64,000 nucleotides of DNA from contig JABFQX010000006.1 of the NCBI GenBank assembly GCA_013141505.1, forward strand, positions 62,001 to 126,000, in the 5' to 3' direction. Below, piece by piece: positions 17,222 to 26,395 of this stretch. A program made the translations under genes and the position numbers. This DNA comes from Methyloglobulus sp. GTDB taxonomy: Bacteria > Pseudomonadota > Gammaproteobacteria > Methylococcales > Methylomonadaceae. How positions within the stretch are numbered: position 1 is the first letter of the stretch; each line of letters starts with the position of its first letter. A model generated the notes under the pieces. It did not search any database. It was not told the DNA's origin and was given only the letters and a program-made list of their open reading frames with translations.

Positions 17222-17235
17222 ATTGGCTCCTTGTT

Positions 17236-17937
17236 TTATTCCTCTGTGGCTAAGGTGGGGATAGTTGTTGGTGTTGCAGTTACCGCTTTTAATTGGGCGA
17301 TCTTTTGGTCTATGAGGCGTTTGCCGACAATCAAAAACGCCAGCATAATGAAACCGCCGGGTGGAAGCGCCATTAACAAAAAGCCTTTGTAATTGGGAAT
17401 AACGGTGACTTCCAGAAACCTGAACGATTCACCCAGCAGTAATGATGCGTTGGCGAATAGCGTTCCCGTGGCACTAATTTCCCGTGCTGCGCCGAGTGCG
17501 ACCAGCACGATAGTAAAACCGATGCCCATCATTAAGCCATCCCATAAAGATTCTTTAACGGGTTGTTTGGAAGCAAAGGCTTCGGCCCGGCCTAATAAAG
17601 CGCAATTGGTGACGATTAGCGCTATAAACAAACCCAGCACTTTGTAAAGTTCGTGCGCCCACGCATTCATAATAATATCAACAAGAGTAACTAAGGTGGC
17701 GATGAGTAGGACGAAAATCGGGATACGGATTTCATTAGGGATTAAATGCCGTATCAGTGAAATTAGGCCATTGGATGCGGTAATAACGACTAAGGTAGCC
17801 AAGCCCATCCCCAGGCCATTGGTTGCCGTTCCAGTTACAGCTAGTAAAGGGCAAAGCGCTAGGTTTTGCCCGAACACGATGTTATTGTTCCAGATGCCGT
17901 CAGCAGCGATTTTTCGATAAGTTTCCGATAAAAACAT
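17236..17937 (-). CDS. rnfE: RnfE membrane subunit
   Basis: A 233-residue RnfE/NqrD family integral membrane protein with six hydrophobic segments. GQNLALCPLLAVTGTATNGLGMG near residues 23-46 and NCALLGRAEAFA contain the conserved cysteines (one in each half) that hold the membrane 2Fe-2S cluster together with RnfA. Part of the ion-pumping complex that drives electrons to ferredoxin/flavodoxin. Confidence 0.95.
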   Translation of the reverse strand: MFLSETYRKIAADGIWNNNIVFGQNLALCPLLAVTGTATNGLGMGLATLVVITASNGLISLIRHLIPNEIRIPIFVLLIATLVTLVDIIMNAWAHELYKVLGLFIALIVTNCALLGRAEAFASKQPVKESLWDGLMMGIGFTIVLVALGAAREISATGTLFANASLLLGESFRFLEVTVIPNYKGFLLMALPPGGFIMLAFLIVGKRLIDQKIAQLKAVTATPTTIPTLATEE

Positions 17938-17948
17938 GGCCTTTACCT

Positions 17949-18659
17949 TTACGGGTTAATTAGCTGGGCTTGATTCGCCTTGAATAATTGCAAGCCTCGA
18001 TTAATGGCTTGTACCGATTTACGCGGAGTAATGGTTGCACCGGAAAATTGGTCGAATTCGCCACCATCTTTTTTAACCGCCCATTGCGCCGGAGTTAAGT
18101 TTTCTAAAGAACGACCAACAAAATTTAGTATCCAGTTAGATTTTGTTACTTCAATTTTGTCGCCGAGACCGGGGGTTTCTTTATGGCTAAGCACCCGCAC
18201 GCCTATAATGTTGCCGTCGCGGTCGATGCCCATAATCATGTTGATCGCGCCGGAGTAACCGTCTGGTGCGGTAAATTTATAACTCACAGCAGTCACATTT
18301 CCGGATTTTTTTGCGATATAAACGGTGGTTTCGTTTGCGCCGATATTAAATTCGGTGGATGGGATGGTCACCGTGTCTTTCAGCATGTCGTTATCGTGGA
18401 GATCAGCAGGAATGACTTCCTCCAATGACTTAACTAAATCTTCATCAAGTCGCAGTTGAATTGTACTTTCGGTACTGCAATTGGTTACGCCAAGCAATAC
18501 GCTGGCTATTAGGGCAAATCCGGCTAGAACACCTGTTTGGAATTCCAGTTTAGGCCTAAGATTTGCTAAATTGGAAGGTTGCAACCAGTCTTTTAGGAAT
18601 TCCTGAAAGGAAACTGCCTGAGCTTTCAAGCGGTGGAGGGTGGCCGGATCGACTTTCAC
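17949..18659 (-). CDS. rnfG: RnfG flavoprotein subunit
   Basis: A 236-residue RnfG. One N-terminal membrane span (about 45-63) anchors a periplasmic FMN domain. The covalent FMN attachment motif S-G-A-T lies at 206-209 (Thr209). A 35-residue cytoplasmic N-terminal extension precedes the span, longer than in E. coli RsxG. It is 11 nt upstream of rnfE. Confidence 0.94.
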   Translation of the reverse strand: MKVDPATLHRLKAQAVSFQEFLKDWLQPSNLANLRPKLEFQTGVLAGFALIASVLLGVTNCSTESTIQLRLDEDLVKSLEEVIPADLHDNDMLKDTVTIPSTEFNIGANETTVYIAKKSGNVTAVSYKFTAPDGYSGAINMIMGIDRDGNIIGVRVLSHKETPGLGDKIEVTKSNWILNFVGRSLENLTPAQWAVKKDGGEFDQFSGATITPRKSVQAINRGLQLFKANQAQLINP

Positions 18660-18674
18660 GTTAGTTACTCCGGC

Positions 18675-19748
18675 TCAAGGTTTTGGTATTTCTAGTGGTC
18701 TGCCTTTACGGTCACGACCATAGATGCGAGGACGTATATAATGGTCGATCAACGGCGTTGCCGCGTTCATCAATAAGACGGCAAAACCCGCACCTTCAGG
18801 GTAGGATCCCCAGGTGCGGATAACGAAGATCAACAGCCCACAACCGGCACCAAACACTATTTGTCCTGTCGGGGTATTAGGCGAAGTCACATAGTCGGTA
18901 GCTATAAAAAATGCCACGCACATCATTGCGCCAGAATTCAAATGTATCATTGGGCTGATATAGTGTTGGTTATCAACCATATGAAAAACGCTGGCAAACA
19001 TGGTTACCGTAAGCAATAAAGAGATGGGGATATACCACTGGATAATGCCTCGCCGGATTAACCAAGCTCCACCTAAGGCCAGCAACAACGTTGACGTTTC
19101 ACCTAGGCTACCGCGCGTCCAGCCGATAAAATTAAGCAAACCGGAATAATCTTTGAGGATGTCGGCTAATAAATGGTTTTGGGAAAACTCGGTTTTTATG
19201 TAGCCTAATGTAGTTGCCCCTGTGACGGCATCTATGTTGTCCAAACCCATAAAGGTAATATGCCAGCTTTCGGTAATACCCGGCGACTGCGAGAAAAACA
19301 AAGGCGAAACATTCGACCAAGTGGTCATCTCGATAGGAAAGGAAATCAGTAAAGCAACTCTCGCCAACATGGCGGGATTAAACAGGTTTTGTCCCAATCC
19401 GCCGTAAACCTGTTTGCCTAAAATAATCGCCAAACCGGAGCCAACCACGCCTATCCACCATGGAGACCAAGGCGGTAATGTCATGGCTAACAGCCATCCT
19501 GTTAGCATAGCGGAGCCATCCATAATGACGGGTTTGGCAACCCGTCCCGCCATGCGTATACAAATAACTTCAAATAGTACCGCCGATGACACGGTGATAA
19601 CAAACAGGTTTAACGCGGGCCAACCGAAACACCAGATACCAAACACAGTCGCAGGTAACAATGCCAGCATGACCTGCCACATGATAAAGCTGACACTGGA
19701 TTTAGCACCGACATGTGCGCCACTTGCTGGCTTGAGATGTGTAATCAT
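18675..19748 (-). CDS. rnfD: RnfD membrane flavoprotein subunit
   Basis: A 357-residue integral membrane subunit with about ten spans. The flavinylation motif T-G-A-T is at 176-179 (Thr179), in the sequence DAVTGATTLGY. The start overlaps the rnfC stop by 4 nt. It transfers electrons across the membrane part of the complex. Confidence 0.95.
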   Translation of the reverse strand: MITHLKPASGAHVGAKSSVSFIMWQVMLALLPATVFGIWCFGWPALNLFVITVSSAVLFEVICIRMAGRVAKPVIMDGSAMLTGWLLAMTLPPWSPWWIGVVGSGLAIILGKQVYGGLGQNLFNPAMLARVALLISFPIEMTTWSNVSPLFFSQSPGITESWHITFMGLDNIDAVTGATTLGYIKTEFSQNHLLADILKDYSGLLNFIGWTRGSLGETSTLLLALGGAWLIRRGIIQWYIPISLLLTVTMFASVFHMVDNQHYISPMIHLNSGAMMCVAFFIATDYVTSPNTPTGQIVFGAGCGLLIFVIRTWGSYPEGAGFAVLLMNAATPLIDHYIRPRIYGRDRKGRPLEIPKP

Positions 19749-21235
19749 GCGACGACCTCTTGTTCGGCAGCTTTTAACCGCTCACGTTCTGCCTTGGCGG
19801 CAAGCCTGGCTTGCTCTTCTTCGCGTTGTTGTTGGGCGATCCGTTCCATGCGGGCATTGCGTGCATCCATCAAGCGTTTATTTTGTTCGGCTTTATGCTG
19901 TGCTTGTTGTCTGGCCATGACTTCGCCAGAAGCATATTTAAAATACTGCACCAAGGGGATATTGGAAGGGCAGATATACGAACAACAACCGCAACTGATA
20001 CAGTCTTTTAAGCCAATATCGACTGCCGCATCCAGTTGGTTAACTCGGATATTGTTTGCCATGTCCAAAGGCCGCAATCCTGCTGGACAGACACTTACAC
20101 AGGCAGCGCAGCGGATACAGGGTTGTTCTTCGGTGTTTTTAAGTTCACTGGCAGTGAGCGCCAAAATACCGCTGGTAGCTTTAACTGTGGGTAAGCCAGA
20201 GTGTGGTAGGGATTCACCCATCATGGGGCCGCCCATAACAATTCTTGCGGTTGTCTCTGTATTCACTTCACAAAAGTTAAACAGCTCCGATATTAAAGTG
20301 CCTAAAGGGACTTCTATATTCATGGGGCGTTTCACTGCTCCGCCTGCTACCGTGATTACACGGCTTAGTAGAGGTTGACCGTGGCGAATCGCTTTATGGA
20401 CAGCATAAGCAGTACCAACATTGTGAATTGTCACGCCGATTTCGGATGATCGGCAGCCCACCGGTACTTCTTTGCCTGTGACATAACGGATCAATTGTCT
20501 GTCCCAACCCATCGGATAGCGTGTAGGGATCTGGATGACTTGAATAGTCGGATAAGGCAATGCAGCGGTGTGCATAGCAAGGTAGGCTTGCGGTTTGTTG
20601 TCTTCAATGGCGACCACTGCTTTTTCAGACCTCATGCCATGCAACATCAAGCGTACCCCATCGATGATTTCTTCAGCACGCTCCTGCATTAATCTGTCAT
20701 CACAACTCAGATAAGGCTCACACTCTGAACCATTGATAATGAGGGTATCAACATGGTTATCACGACCCATATTCAGTTTTACGGCAGTTGGGAATGTAGC
20801 GCCACCCAAGCCGACAATGCCGGCTGCACCCACCCGCAAACTTATATCTTCGGGCTCTAACAAGAAGGGATCAATCGGAACTTCCGTGGTAATCCACTTA
20901 TCTTTGCCATCCGTTTCAAGCACAATCATTCGGATCGGCAATGCTGACGGATGCGGTGCAGGATAGTCATTGACATCAAGGATAATGCCCGAGCTGGGTG
21001 CATGGACTGGCGCGGAAATCACTCCCTGGCTGTAAGCCAATAACTGGCCTTTTAAGACTTTATCGCCAACCCTGATTAACGGTTCTGCGGGCTTGCCGAC
21101 ATGTTGTTGTAGGGGAATGTAGAGCTTTTTGGGTAATGGGAAGTTGTAAACGATAGCTTGTGTGGCGGTTGCGGCTTTGTGTTCCTCCGCGTGGACGCCA
21201 CCACGGATAAGGGGTTTCTTGAAGAAACTTAGCAT
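19745..21235 (-). CDS. rnfC: RnfC subunit (NADH side)
   Basis: A 496-residue RnfC. The Rossmann-like GLGGATFPTAVK segment near residues 137-148 is the FMN/NADH region; two 4Fe-4S motifs follow, PCIRCAACVSVCPAG and DCISCGCCSYICPSNIP (about 365-425). The C-terminus is a charged Gln/Glu/Arg-rich helix (last 60 residues), shorter than the E. coli RsxC tail. It is the peripheral cytoplasmic subunit that exchanges electrons with NAD(H). Overlaps rnfB by 7 nt. Confidence 0.95.
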   Translation of the reverse strand: MLSFFKKPLIRGGVHAEEHKAATATQAIVYNFPLPKKLYIPLQQHVGKPAEPLIRVGDKVLKGQLLAYSQGVISAPVHAPSSGIILDVNDYPAPHPSALPIRMIVLETDGKDKWITTEVPIDPFLLEPEDISLRVGAAGIVGLGGATFPTAVKLNMGRDNHVDTLIINGSECEPYLSCDDRLMQERAEEIIDGVRLMLHGMRSEKAVVAIEDNKPQAYLAMHTAALPYPTIQVIQIPTRYPMGWDRQLIRYVTGKEVPVGCRSSEIGVTIHNVGTAYAVHKAIRHGQPLLSRVITVAGGAVKRPMNIEVPLGTLISELFNFCEVNTETTARIVMGGPMMGESLPHSGLPTVKATSGILALTASELKNTEEQPCIRCAACVSVCPAGLRPLDMANNIRVNQLDAAVDIGLKDCISCGCCSYICPSNIPLVQYFKYASGEVMARQQAQHKAEQNKRLMDARNARMERIAQQQREEEQARLAAKAERERLKAAEQEVVA

Positions 21236-21783
21236 AGGGCATTACCTGTTTCAGGCAAGACGGGTTTAGCCCATCGCCAACTGCGTAAGGTGACTTCAAT
21301 CGGGTGCATTTGCAAGCATTCGGTTGGGCAAACGTCTACGCATTTCTTGCAAGCGATGCAGGCATCGGCAACAACCACATGGATTTGCTTGGGTGCGCCG
21401 ATAATGGCATCGGTGGGACAAACTTTAAAGCAGCGGGTGCAGCCCGTGCAAGTGGCTTCGCTGACCCGGGCTACCAATAACTCAGGTTCTTTGACTTCAC
21501 TTAAATCCAGATCCAAACCTAATAATGCCGCAATCTGATTTGCCAAGGCGCTACCACCTGGAGGGCAAATCGTGGCGGGTGCTTTCCCTTCAGCTAATGC
21601 TTCTGCGGCTGGACGACAACCGGGAAAACCACATTGGCCGCATTGCGAGCCAGGTAACAAAGATTCCAGTTCGTCAACAATAGGGCTGCTTTCAACTTTT
21701 AAATACTTACCGGCGATAGCTAACAAAAAGCCTAAAAAAAGACCTAATAAGGTTAAACTGAAAATCGCAGATATTACATACAT
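21229..21783 (-). CDS. rnfB: RnfB iron-sulfur subunit
   Basis: A 184-residue RnfB. Start 21783 is chosen because ACAGGA lies upstream and it removes a 23-nt overlap with rnfA. One N-terminal span (2-25), then the GSQCGQCGFPGC cluster domain and two 4Fe-4S motifs (CTGCTRCFKVCP and CIACKKCVDVCP). It is the likely exit point of electrons to ferredoxin or flavodoxin. Confidence 0.95.
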   Translation of the reverse strand: MYVISAIFSLTLLGLFLGFLLAIAGKYLKVESSPIVDELESLLPGSQCGQCGFPGCRPAAEALAEGKAPATICPPGGSALANQIAALLGLDLDLSEVKEPELLVARVSEATCTGCTRCFKVCPTDAIIGAPKQIHVVVADACIACKKCVDVCPTECLQMHPIEVTLRSWRWAKPVLPETGNALC

Positions 21784-21799
21784 AAATTTTTTCCTGTCA

Positions 21800-22381
21800 C
21801 TATTTGCTGTAAAGCCCTGCAAATCCCATAAATGCCAGTGATAAAACGCCAGCCGTTATAAAAGCAATCGGGGTTCCTGCAAATAAGTCGGGGACTGCCA
21901 TTAACGCCAGACGCTCGCGAAGCCCAGCAAACAGAACCATCACCAAAGTAAAACCGATAGCGGAACCAAAACCGAAAATCATGCTTTGCATAAAACCGTA
22001 TTGTTCTTGCACATTCAATAAAGCCACACCCAATACTGCACAATTGGTGGTAATTAACGGTAAGAAAATACCCAAGATTTGGTATAAAACCGGACTGGTT
22101 TTATGCACCACCATTTCGGTGAATTGCACTACTGCGGCAATCACCAAGATAAAGGCAAGAATCCGTAAGAATTGAATGTGCAATGGCGCTAGGATGAAAT
22201 GCTCCAGCAACCAACTGGTCATTGCTGCCAACGTTAAAACAAACGTGGTGGCCAAGCCCATGCTTAATGCCGAATCCAGCTTTTTTGAAACGCCCATAAA
22301 GGGGCAGAGCCCTAGAAATTTCACCAGGACTACGTTGTTGACCAGAGCTGTGCCTAATAAAAGTAGAAGATATTCACTCAC
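21800..22381 (-). CDS. rnfA: RnfA membrane subunit
   Basis: A 193-residue integral membrane protein with six spans, paralogous to RnfE in inverted topology. [13 protein letters not shown] and [13 protein letters not shown] hold the conserved cysteines for the intramembrane cluster. First gene of the rnfABCDGEH operon, which has the nif-linked rnf1 arrangement of A. vinelandii. A sigma-54 promoter and NifA sites lie upstream. Confidence 0.96.
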   Translation of the reverse strand: MSEYLLLLLGTALVNNVVLVKFLGLCPFMGVSKKLDSALSMGLATTFVLTLAAMTSWLLEHFILAPLHIQFLRILAFILVIAAVVQFTEMVVHKTSPVLYQILGIFLPLITTNCAVLGVALLNVQEQYGFMQSMIFGFGSAIGFTLVMVLFAGLRERLALMAVPDLFAGTPIAFITAGVLSLAFMGFAGLYSK

Positions 22382-22436
22382 TGTATTTCCAGGCTGTATG
22401 AATGGTGGCTGTTTATCAAGCTGTTTATTAATTTAC

Positions 22437-22452
22437 AGCATCAAGTATGCCA
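22437..22452 (-). promoter_or_regulatory. Sigma-54 promoter of the rnf operon
   Basis: Read on the minus strand, TGGCATACTTGATGCT has GG at 22451-22450 and GC at 22439-22438 with a 10-bp spacing. The rnfA start codon is 56 bp downstream. The same TTGGCAT start appears at the nifB promoter (30566). Confidence 0.82.
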
Positions 22453-22527
22453 ATTTAAAAAAAGCATGTAAAGCTGGGTTATTGGCTGCATGTTGAGCAA
22501 AATCGAACCAGAACGGCGCGTCAAGCC

Positions 22528-22543
22528 TGTTGTAATCAATACA
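22528..22543. promoter_or_regulatory. NifA upstream activator site 1 (rnf/nifL)
   Basis: TGT (22528-22530)-N10-ACA (22541-22543), a perfect match to the NifA enhancer pattern. It is 76 bp upstream of the rnf -24 element and 140 bp upstream of the nifL -24 element. Confidence 0.75.
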
Positions 22544-22567
22544 TATAGGTATCGATTTAAAACTGTG

Positions 22568-22583
22568 TGTCGTAAATCTTACA
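22568..22583. promoter_or_regulatory. NifA upstream activator site 2 (rnf/nifL)
   Basis: TGT (22568-22570)-N10-ACA (22581-22583). It is about 115 bp from the rnf promoter and 100 bp from the nifL promoter, so both could use it. Spacing between the two sites is 40 bp, close to four helical turns. Confidence 0.75.
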
Positions 22584-22683
22584 ATCGACTATGCCCCTGA
22601 ACGTACTGAGTTCTTGTTCTTACTTTTAAAATTAGATTGAGCCAAGTTGGAAAATTTCATGTCGATTAAGTTGAATTATTTTA

Positions 22684-22699
22684 TGGCGTTAAAATTGCA
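22684..22699 (+). promoter_or_regulatory. Sigma-54 promoter of nifLA
   Basis: TGGCGTTAAAATTGCA has the GG/GC elements at the required 10-bp spacing and a TTGCA -12 box. The nifL start codon is 40 bp downstream. This would put nifLA under NifA (auto-activation) or NtrC control; the classical NtrC palindrome was not seen. Confidence 0.8.
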
Positions 22700-22738
22700 T
22701 AAATATCTTTAAATCTATCTAATTTTCGGCCAGTAACT

Positions 22739-24352
22739 ATGAAAAAAAATTCTTTACGATTTTTGCAGACGCATACCAGCATGGCGAATGTAATAGACGA
22801 ATTGGCACCCGGAGTTTTTGAAGAAGTCTATAAAGATGAGCGTGGCGTAGTACCGTACAACTTGTTTGTTGAAACTGTTGAACAGGTTCCGATAGCTATT
22901 TCCATCACCGATAAGAAAGCCAAAATTCTTTACGTGAATGAAGAGTTTATACGGGTAACGGGTTACCAACCGGAAGATGTTTTGGGTCAAAATGAATCCT
23001 TATTATCAGACAAACGTACCCCAAGAGATGTTTATCATGATTTATGGCACACCATAAGCAGCAAGAAAGTTTGGCATGGAAAATTATGCAATCGACATAA
23101 GTTTGGGCGTCGCTATCTGGCTGATTTAACAATCGCTCCTATTTTGAATGAGCAAGGTACGATTGCCTATTACATCGGTATGCACAGGGATATTACCGAA
23201 TCTTATGAATCGGAAAAAATAGGAATCAACCAAAAATTACTGATTGAGTCTGTCCTGAATGCATCACCCATAGCAATGGTTGTCATCGATAACGAAGACC
23301 GGGTTATTTTGGATAACCATAACTACAAGGCCTTAGTCAGCGATCTTGATAAAGGCGAACCAGCACATTACTTCTTAAAGTTACTTAGGGATGAAATGGG
23401 CGATTTGTGGTCAGAATTACAAGGCAAAGAGCAGGGCTTTAATAACCGTGAATATAAAGTAGAAACGAAAGGTGGACAGCATACGCTTTGGTTTTCGTGC
23501 GCGGGCAACTGGTTTATTGAGAATGAAGTCAACGTCGATGCATTTTTTGAAAATACCTCGAAACAATATCTCATCTTGACAATAACCGACATCACGCGGC
23601 AACGCAAACATATAGAAGAACTGCACATACAGACATTAAAAACCATGATGGCTGAAGATGAACGGGTACGCAGTATCAGGGAGACATTACTGGGCGCAAT
23701 GCACCAAATTCATCTCCCTATGAACCAAATTAGGGCGGCCGAACAAATTTTACGGCACAAACGGGATGACCAAAACGCTGGTCTGTTACAAATTTTACAG
23801 GAGATTCAACAATCAGGGGAAGAAGCCGTAGCAACCATGCAAAAGTGCATTCCCGAAATACTGCAAGCCGCCCTTATACCGATTAACTTGAACCAGATCC
23901 TGCATGAAGTGCTGTTACTGAGCCACCAAAAACTCTGGAGTCATGGGATAGATGTACATTGGGTGCCACTGTCATCATTGCCGAAGATGCTGGGTTCTGA
24001 AAATCGGCTGCGTATTTTATTTAAGCAGTTGATAGATAATGCGATTGAAGCCCTCAGTGGATCAGATTGCCAAGAGCAACATCTTAGGATTACGACGGAT
24101 CAAGACGCAGACCTGATTTACGTCAGCATTGAAGACAGCGGCCCTGGTATCCCCGTTGAAAAACGCGCAAAAGTATTCGAGCCTTTTTATAGCACTCGCT
24201 CTAAAGGTGGCAATCAGGCTGGTATGGGGCTAGTTATGGCAAAGGAAATTGTCATTCAGCATCAGGGTTTTATTGAGATAGATCCGAGTTTTGACCAGGG
24301 ATGCCGATTTAAAATCAGTTTCCCATTGCGTAGACACGTATCGAAGGAGTAA
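22739..24352 (+). CDS. nifL: NifL anti-activator sensor
   Basis: A 537-residue NifL, the redox and nitrogen sensor that inhibits NifA. Residues ~40-155 are the FAD-binding PAS domain (VPIAISITDKKAKILYVNEEF, then GYQPEDVLGQN), residues ~165-290 a second PAS, residues ~305-350 the H-region (MHQIHLPMNQIRAAEQ) and residues ~385-530 a GHKL ATPase domain with DNAIEAL (N box), DSGPGIP (G1) and GMGLVMA (G2). A weak ribosome-binding site precedes the ATG. Confidence 0.95.
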   Translation: MKKNSLRFLQTHTSMANVIDELAPGVFEEVYKDERGVVPYNLFVETVEQVPIAISITDKKAKILYVNEEFIRVTGYQPEDVLGQNESLLSDKRTPRDVYHDLWHTISSKKVWHGKLCNRHKFGRRYLADLTIAPILNEQGTIAYYIGMHRDITESYESEKIGINQKLLIESVLNASPIAMVVIDNEDRVILDNHNYKALVSDLDKGEPAHYFLKLLRDEMGDLWSELQGKEQGFNNREYKVETKGGQHTLWFSCAGNWFIENEVNVDAFFENTSKQYLILTITDITRQRKHIEELHIQTLKTMMAEDERVRSIRETLLGAMHQIHLPMNQIRAAEQILRHKRDDQNAGLLQILQEIQQSGEEAVATMQKCIPEILQAALIPINLNQILHEVLLLSHQKLWSHGIDVHWVPLSSLPKMLGSENRLRILFKQLIDNAIEALSGSDCQEQHLRITTDQDADLIYVSIEDSGPGIPVEKRAKVFEPFYSTRSKGGNQAGMGLVMAKEIVIQHQGFIEIDPSFDQGCRFKISFPLRRHVSKE

Positions 24353-24357
24353 TGGTC

Positions 24358-25899
24358 ATGTCTGAGCGTACGCAACTCATCGAAGCTGAACTTGATACGT
24401 TGTACATCATCAGCCAGGTCTTAAACAGCACCCATGATTTGCAGGCAAAATTACAGGCTATTTTGGAGATACTGCATAAGCGGTCAGGGATGCATTCGGG
24501 AATGATAACGCTGCGTGAAATTGAAAGTAAGAGCATGATTTTGAGTGTCGTTCACACTAATGGTGCCAGTAAGTTTAGCGAACCAGTCAGGTACAATCCA
24601 GGCGAAGGATTGATGGGAGCCATCTTAGATGAAGGTACGACCATCGTTGTCGATAAGGTGTCTGAAGAGCCGCGTTTTTTAGACCGATTAGGCTTATACG
24701 ATCCTGAATTGCCTTTTATTGGCTCACCTATTTATATCGAAGAAGGTGATACCATCGGAGTGCTTGCGGCTCAACCAGATAACAACCAGTTTTTAGGTGA
24801 ACGTGCCCGATTTATGGAAATGATTGCCAACCTGATTGCACAAAGCGTCAAGATGTTGCGCTTGATCGAACGTAAACAGCGCCACCTCCAAAGCGAACGC
24901 GACCAACTCAAACAAGCGTTAATTAAAAACTACAGTTTTGAAAACATCATCGGCCATTCGCCACCGATGTTACGGGTGTTCGACCTAATTCGTCAGGTGG
25001 CCAAATGGAATACGACGGTATTAATTCGCGGCGAATCAGGCACGGGCAAAGAAGTCGTTGCCAATGCCATTCACTTTAACTCAGGTTGTGCCAACGGGCC
25101 TTTTTTGAAACTGAATTGCGCCGCCTTGCCAGATACTTTATTGGAGTCGGAATTATTCGGTCATGAAAAAGGCTCGTTTAGTGGCGCTATCAACCAACGC
25201 AAAGGCCGTTTTGAACTGGCCGATAACGGCACATTGTTTCTCGATGAAATCGGTGAAATTTCCGCCTCATTCCAGGCCAAATTGCTGCGCGTATTGCAGG
25301 AAGGTGAATTTGAGCGGGTGGGCGGAACGCAAACTATAAAAGTCAATGTCCGCATCATTGCTGCAACTAACCGTAACCTTGAAGAAGAAGTTACCGAAGG
25401 CAAATTTAGGGAAGATTTGTATTACCGGCTTAATGTCATGCCAATCCAGATGCCGACCTTACGCGATAGGGCAGAGGATATTCCACAGTTATCCGAATTT
25501 TTGCTCGACAGGATTTCCGAGCAGCAAGGTGGGCGGCCTTTAGAAATCAAGGATAGCGCCATCCGCATACTCATGAAACACAACTGGCCGGGCAACGTCC
25601 GAGAACTGGCAAACCGGCTGGAACGCGCCGCTATCATGAGCAAAAACGGCATCATCGACCGGGATGTCATGGTCAATACTGGCCTGGAAGATGAAATCGG
25701 CATCGGCATTAGTTATCAAACGCAAAAAGTACCCACGATTGATTTTAATGATGAAAACATGGATGACCGGGAACGCGTGATTGCTGCCTTGGAACAAAGC
25801 GGTTGGGTACAAGCTAAAGCTGCCCGCCTGTTAAATATGACGCCGAGGCAAATCGCGTATCGTATTTTGACGCTGGATATAACCATGAAGCAAATTTAA
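24358..25899 (+). CDS. nifA: NifA sigma-54 activator
   Basis: A 513-residue activator of nif promoters. Residues 1-170 are a GAF domain (site of NifL and 2-oxoglutarate response), residues ~195-430 the AAA+ domain (GESGTGKE Walker A, TLFLDEIGEI Walker B) and the last 45 residues a Fis-type helix-turn-helix. The sigma-54 contact loop reads GSFSGA instead of GAFTGA. No Cys motif typical of oxygen-sensitive NifA is present, which suits control by NifL. Start 24358 has AGGAG at 8 nt; an ATG at 24352 overlaps the nifL stop and is too close. Confidence 0.95.
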   Translation: MSERTQLIEAELDTLYIISQVLNSTHDLQAKLQAILEILHKRSGMHSGMITLREIESKSMILSVVHTNGASKFSEPVRYNPGEGLMGAILDEGTTIVVDKVSEEPRFLDRLGLYDPELPFIGSPIYIEEGDTIGVLAAQPDNNQFLGERARFMEMIANLIAQSVKMLRLIERKQRHLQSERDQLKQALIKNYSFENIIGHSPPMLRVFDLIRQVAKWNTTVLIRGESGTGKEVVANAIHFNSGCANGPFLKLNCAALPDTLLESELFGHEKGSFSGAINQRKGRFELADNGTLFLDEIGEISASFQAKLLRVLQEGEFERVGGTQTIKVNVRIIAATNRNLEEEVTEGKFREDLYYRLNVMPIQMPTLRDRAEDIPQLSEFLLDRISEQQGGRPLEIKDSAIRILMKHNWPGNVRELANRLERAAIMSKNGIIDRDVMVNTGLEDEIGIGISYQTQKVPTIDFNDENMDDRERVIAALEQSGWVQAKAARLLNMTPRQIAYRILTLDITMKQI

Positions 25900-25929
25900 G
25901 GAATTTTTAAGCAAGTTGATTTCATTCAT

Positions 25930-25992
25930 GGTTCGACAAGCTCACCACGAACGGAATCAACCACTTACCGTTCGTCCTGAGCTTGTCGAAGG
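25930..25992. repeat. Palindromic repeat pair after nifA
   Basis: Two inverted copies of the GTTCGACAAGCTCA unit, 25930-25954 and 25968-25992, 13 bp apart, in the same head-to-head geometry as 2632-2694. Starts 30 bp after the nifA stop; it can form a long hairpin and may end or stabilise the nifLA transcript. The left copy has CACCACGAACGG, a variant also seen at 48872. Confidence 0.85.
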
Positions 25993-26028
25993 ACAATACA
26001 GAGATGTCTTAAAAAATTTGGAGCAACA

Positions 26029-26289
26029 ATGACCATCTTATACGTACAACACGACTACGCCGTCTTCGGCTTTGGTGAAACCGAGGAAGAAGCCATTGCT
26101 ATGGCTGCGGAATGGTTGACCGATACAACTGGCAAACAAGGCTGCTCAATAGACTATGCTGAAAGTTTATTGGTAACAAATCCCCAAGCTGGGCAAATGA
26201 CGCTCTACGAAACCGATGAAACCATTCCTCCTGATGCTGAAAATTGGGGAGGTGAAGAGCTTTTGGACTGGTATCATGATGTGGCGTGA
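26029..26289 (+). CDS. Unknown 86-residue acidic protein
   Basis: Preceded by GGAG at 7 nt. The product is strongly acidic and has the pattern of a small beta-alpha fold: MTILYVQHDYAVFGFG, a helix (ETEEEAIAMAAEWL) and a C-terminal ELLDWYHD. I do not recognise a family. It starts the accessory segment between nifA and nifB and lies 106 bp upstream of the next unknown gene. Confidence 0.55.
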   Translation: MTILYVQHDYAVFGFGETEEEAIAMAAEWLTDTTGKQGCSIDYAESLLVTNPQAGQMTLYETDETIPPDAENWGGEELLDWYHDVA

Positions 26290-26395
26290 GGATATTCTAT
26301 TGAAATAATCCTAGTTCAGATGAATTGAAATTCTAGTAACACATCCTTCCAATCCATCATGGAGGACCGATTTATGCTTTACCTAGGCCCTTAAA

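Noticed and set aside
19713-20378. Long plus-strand frame (221 codons) across rnfC/rnfD
   Set aside because: It is antisense to well-conserved rnfC, has no ribosome-binding site, and its Cys/Ser-rich product has no known pattern.
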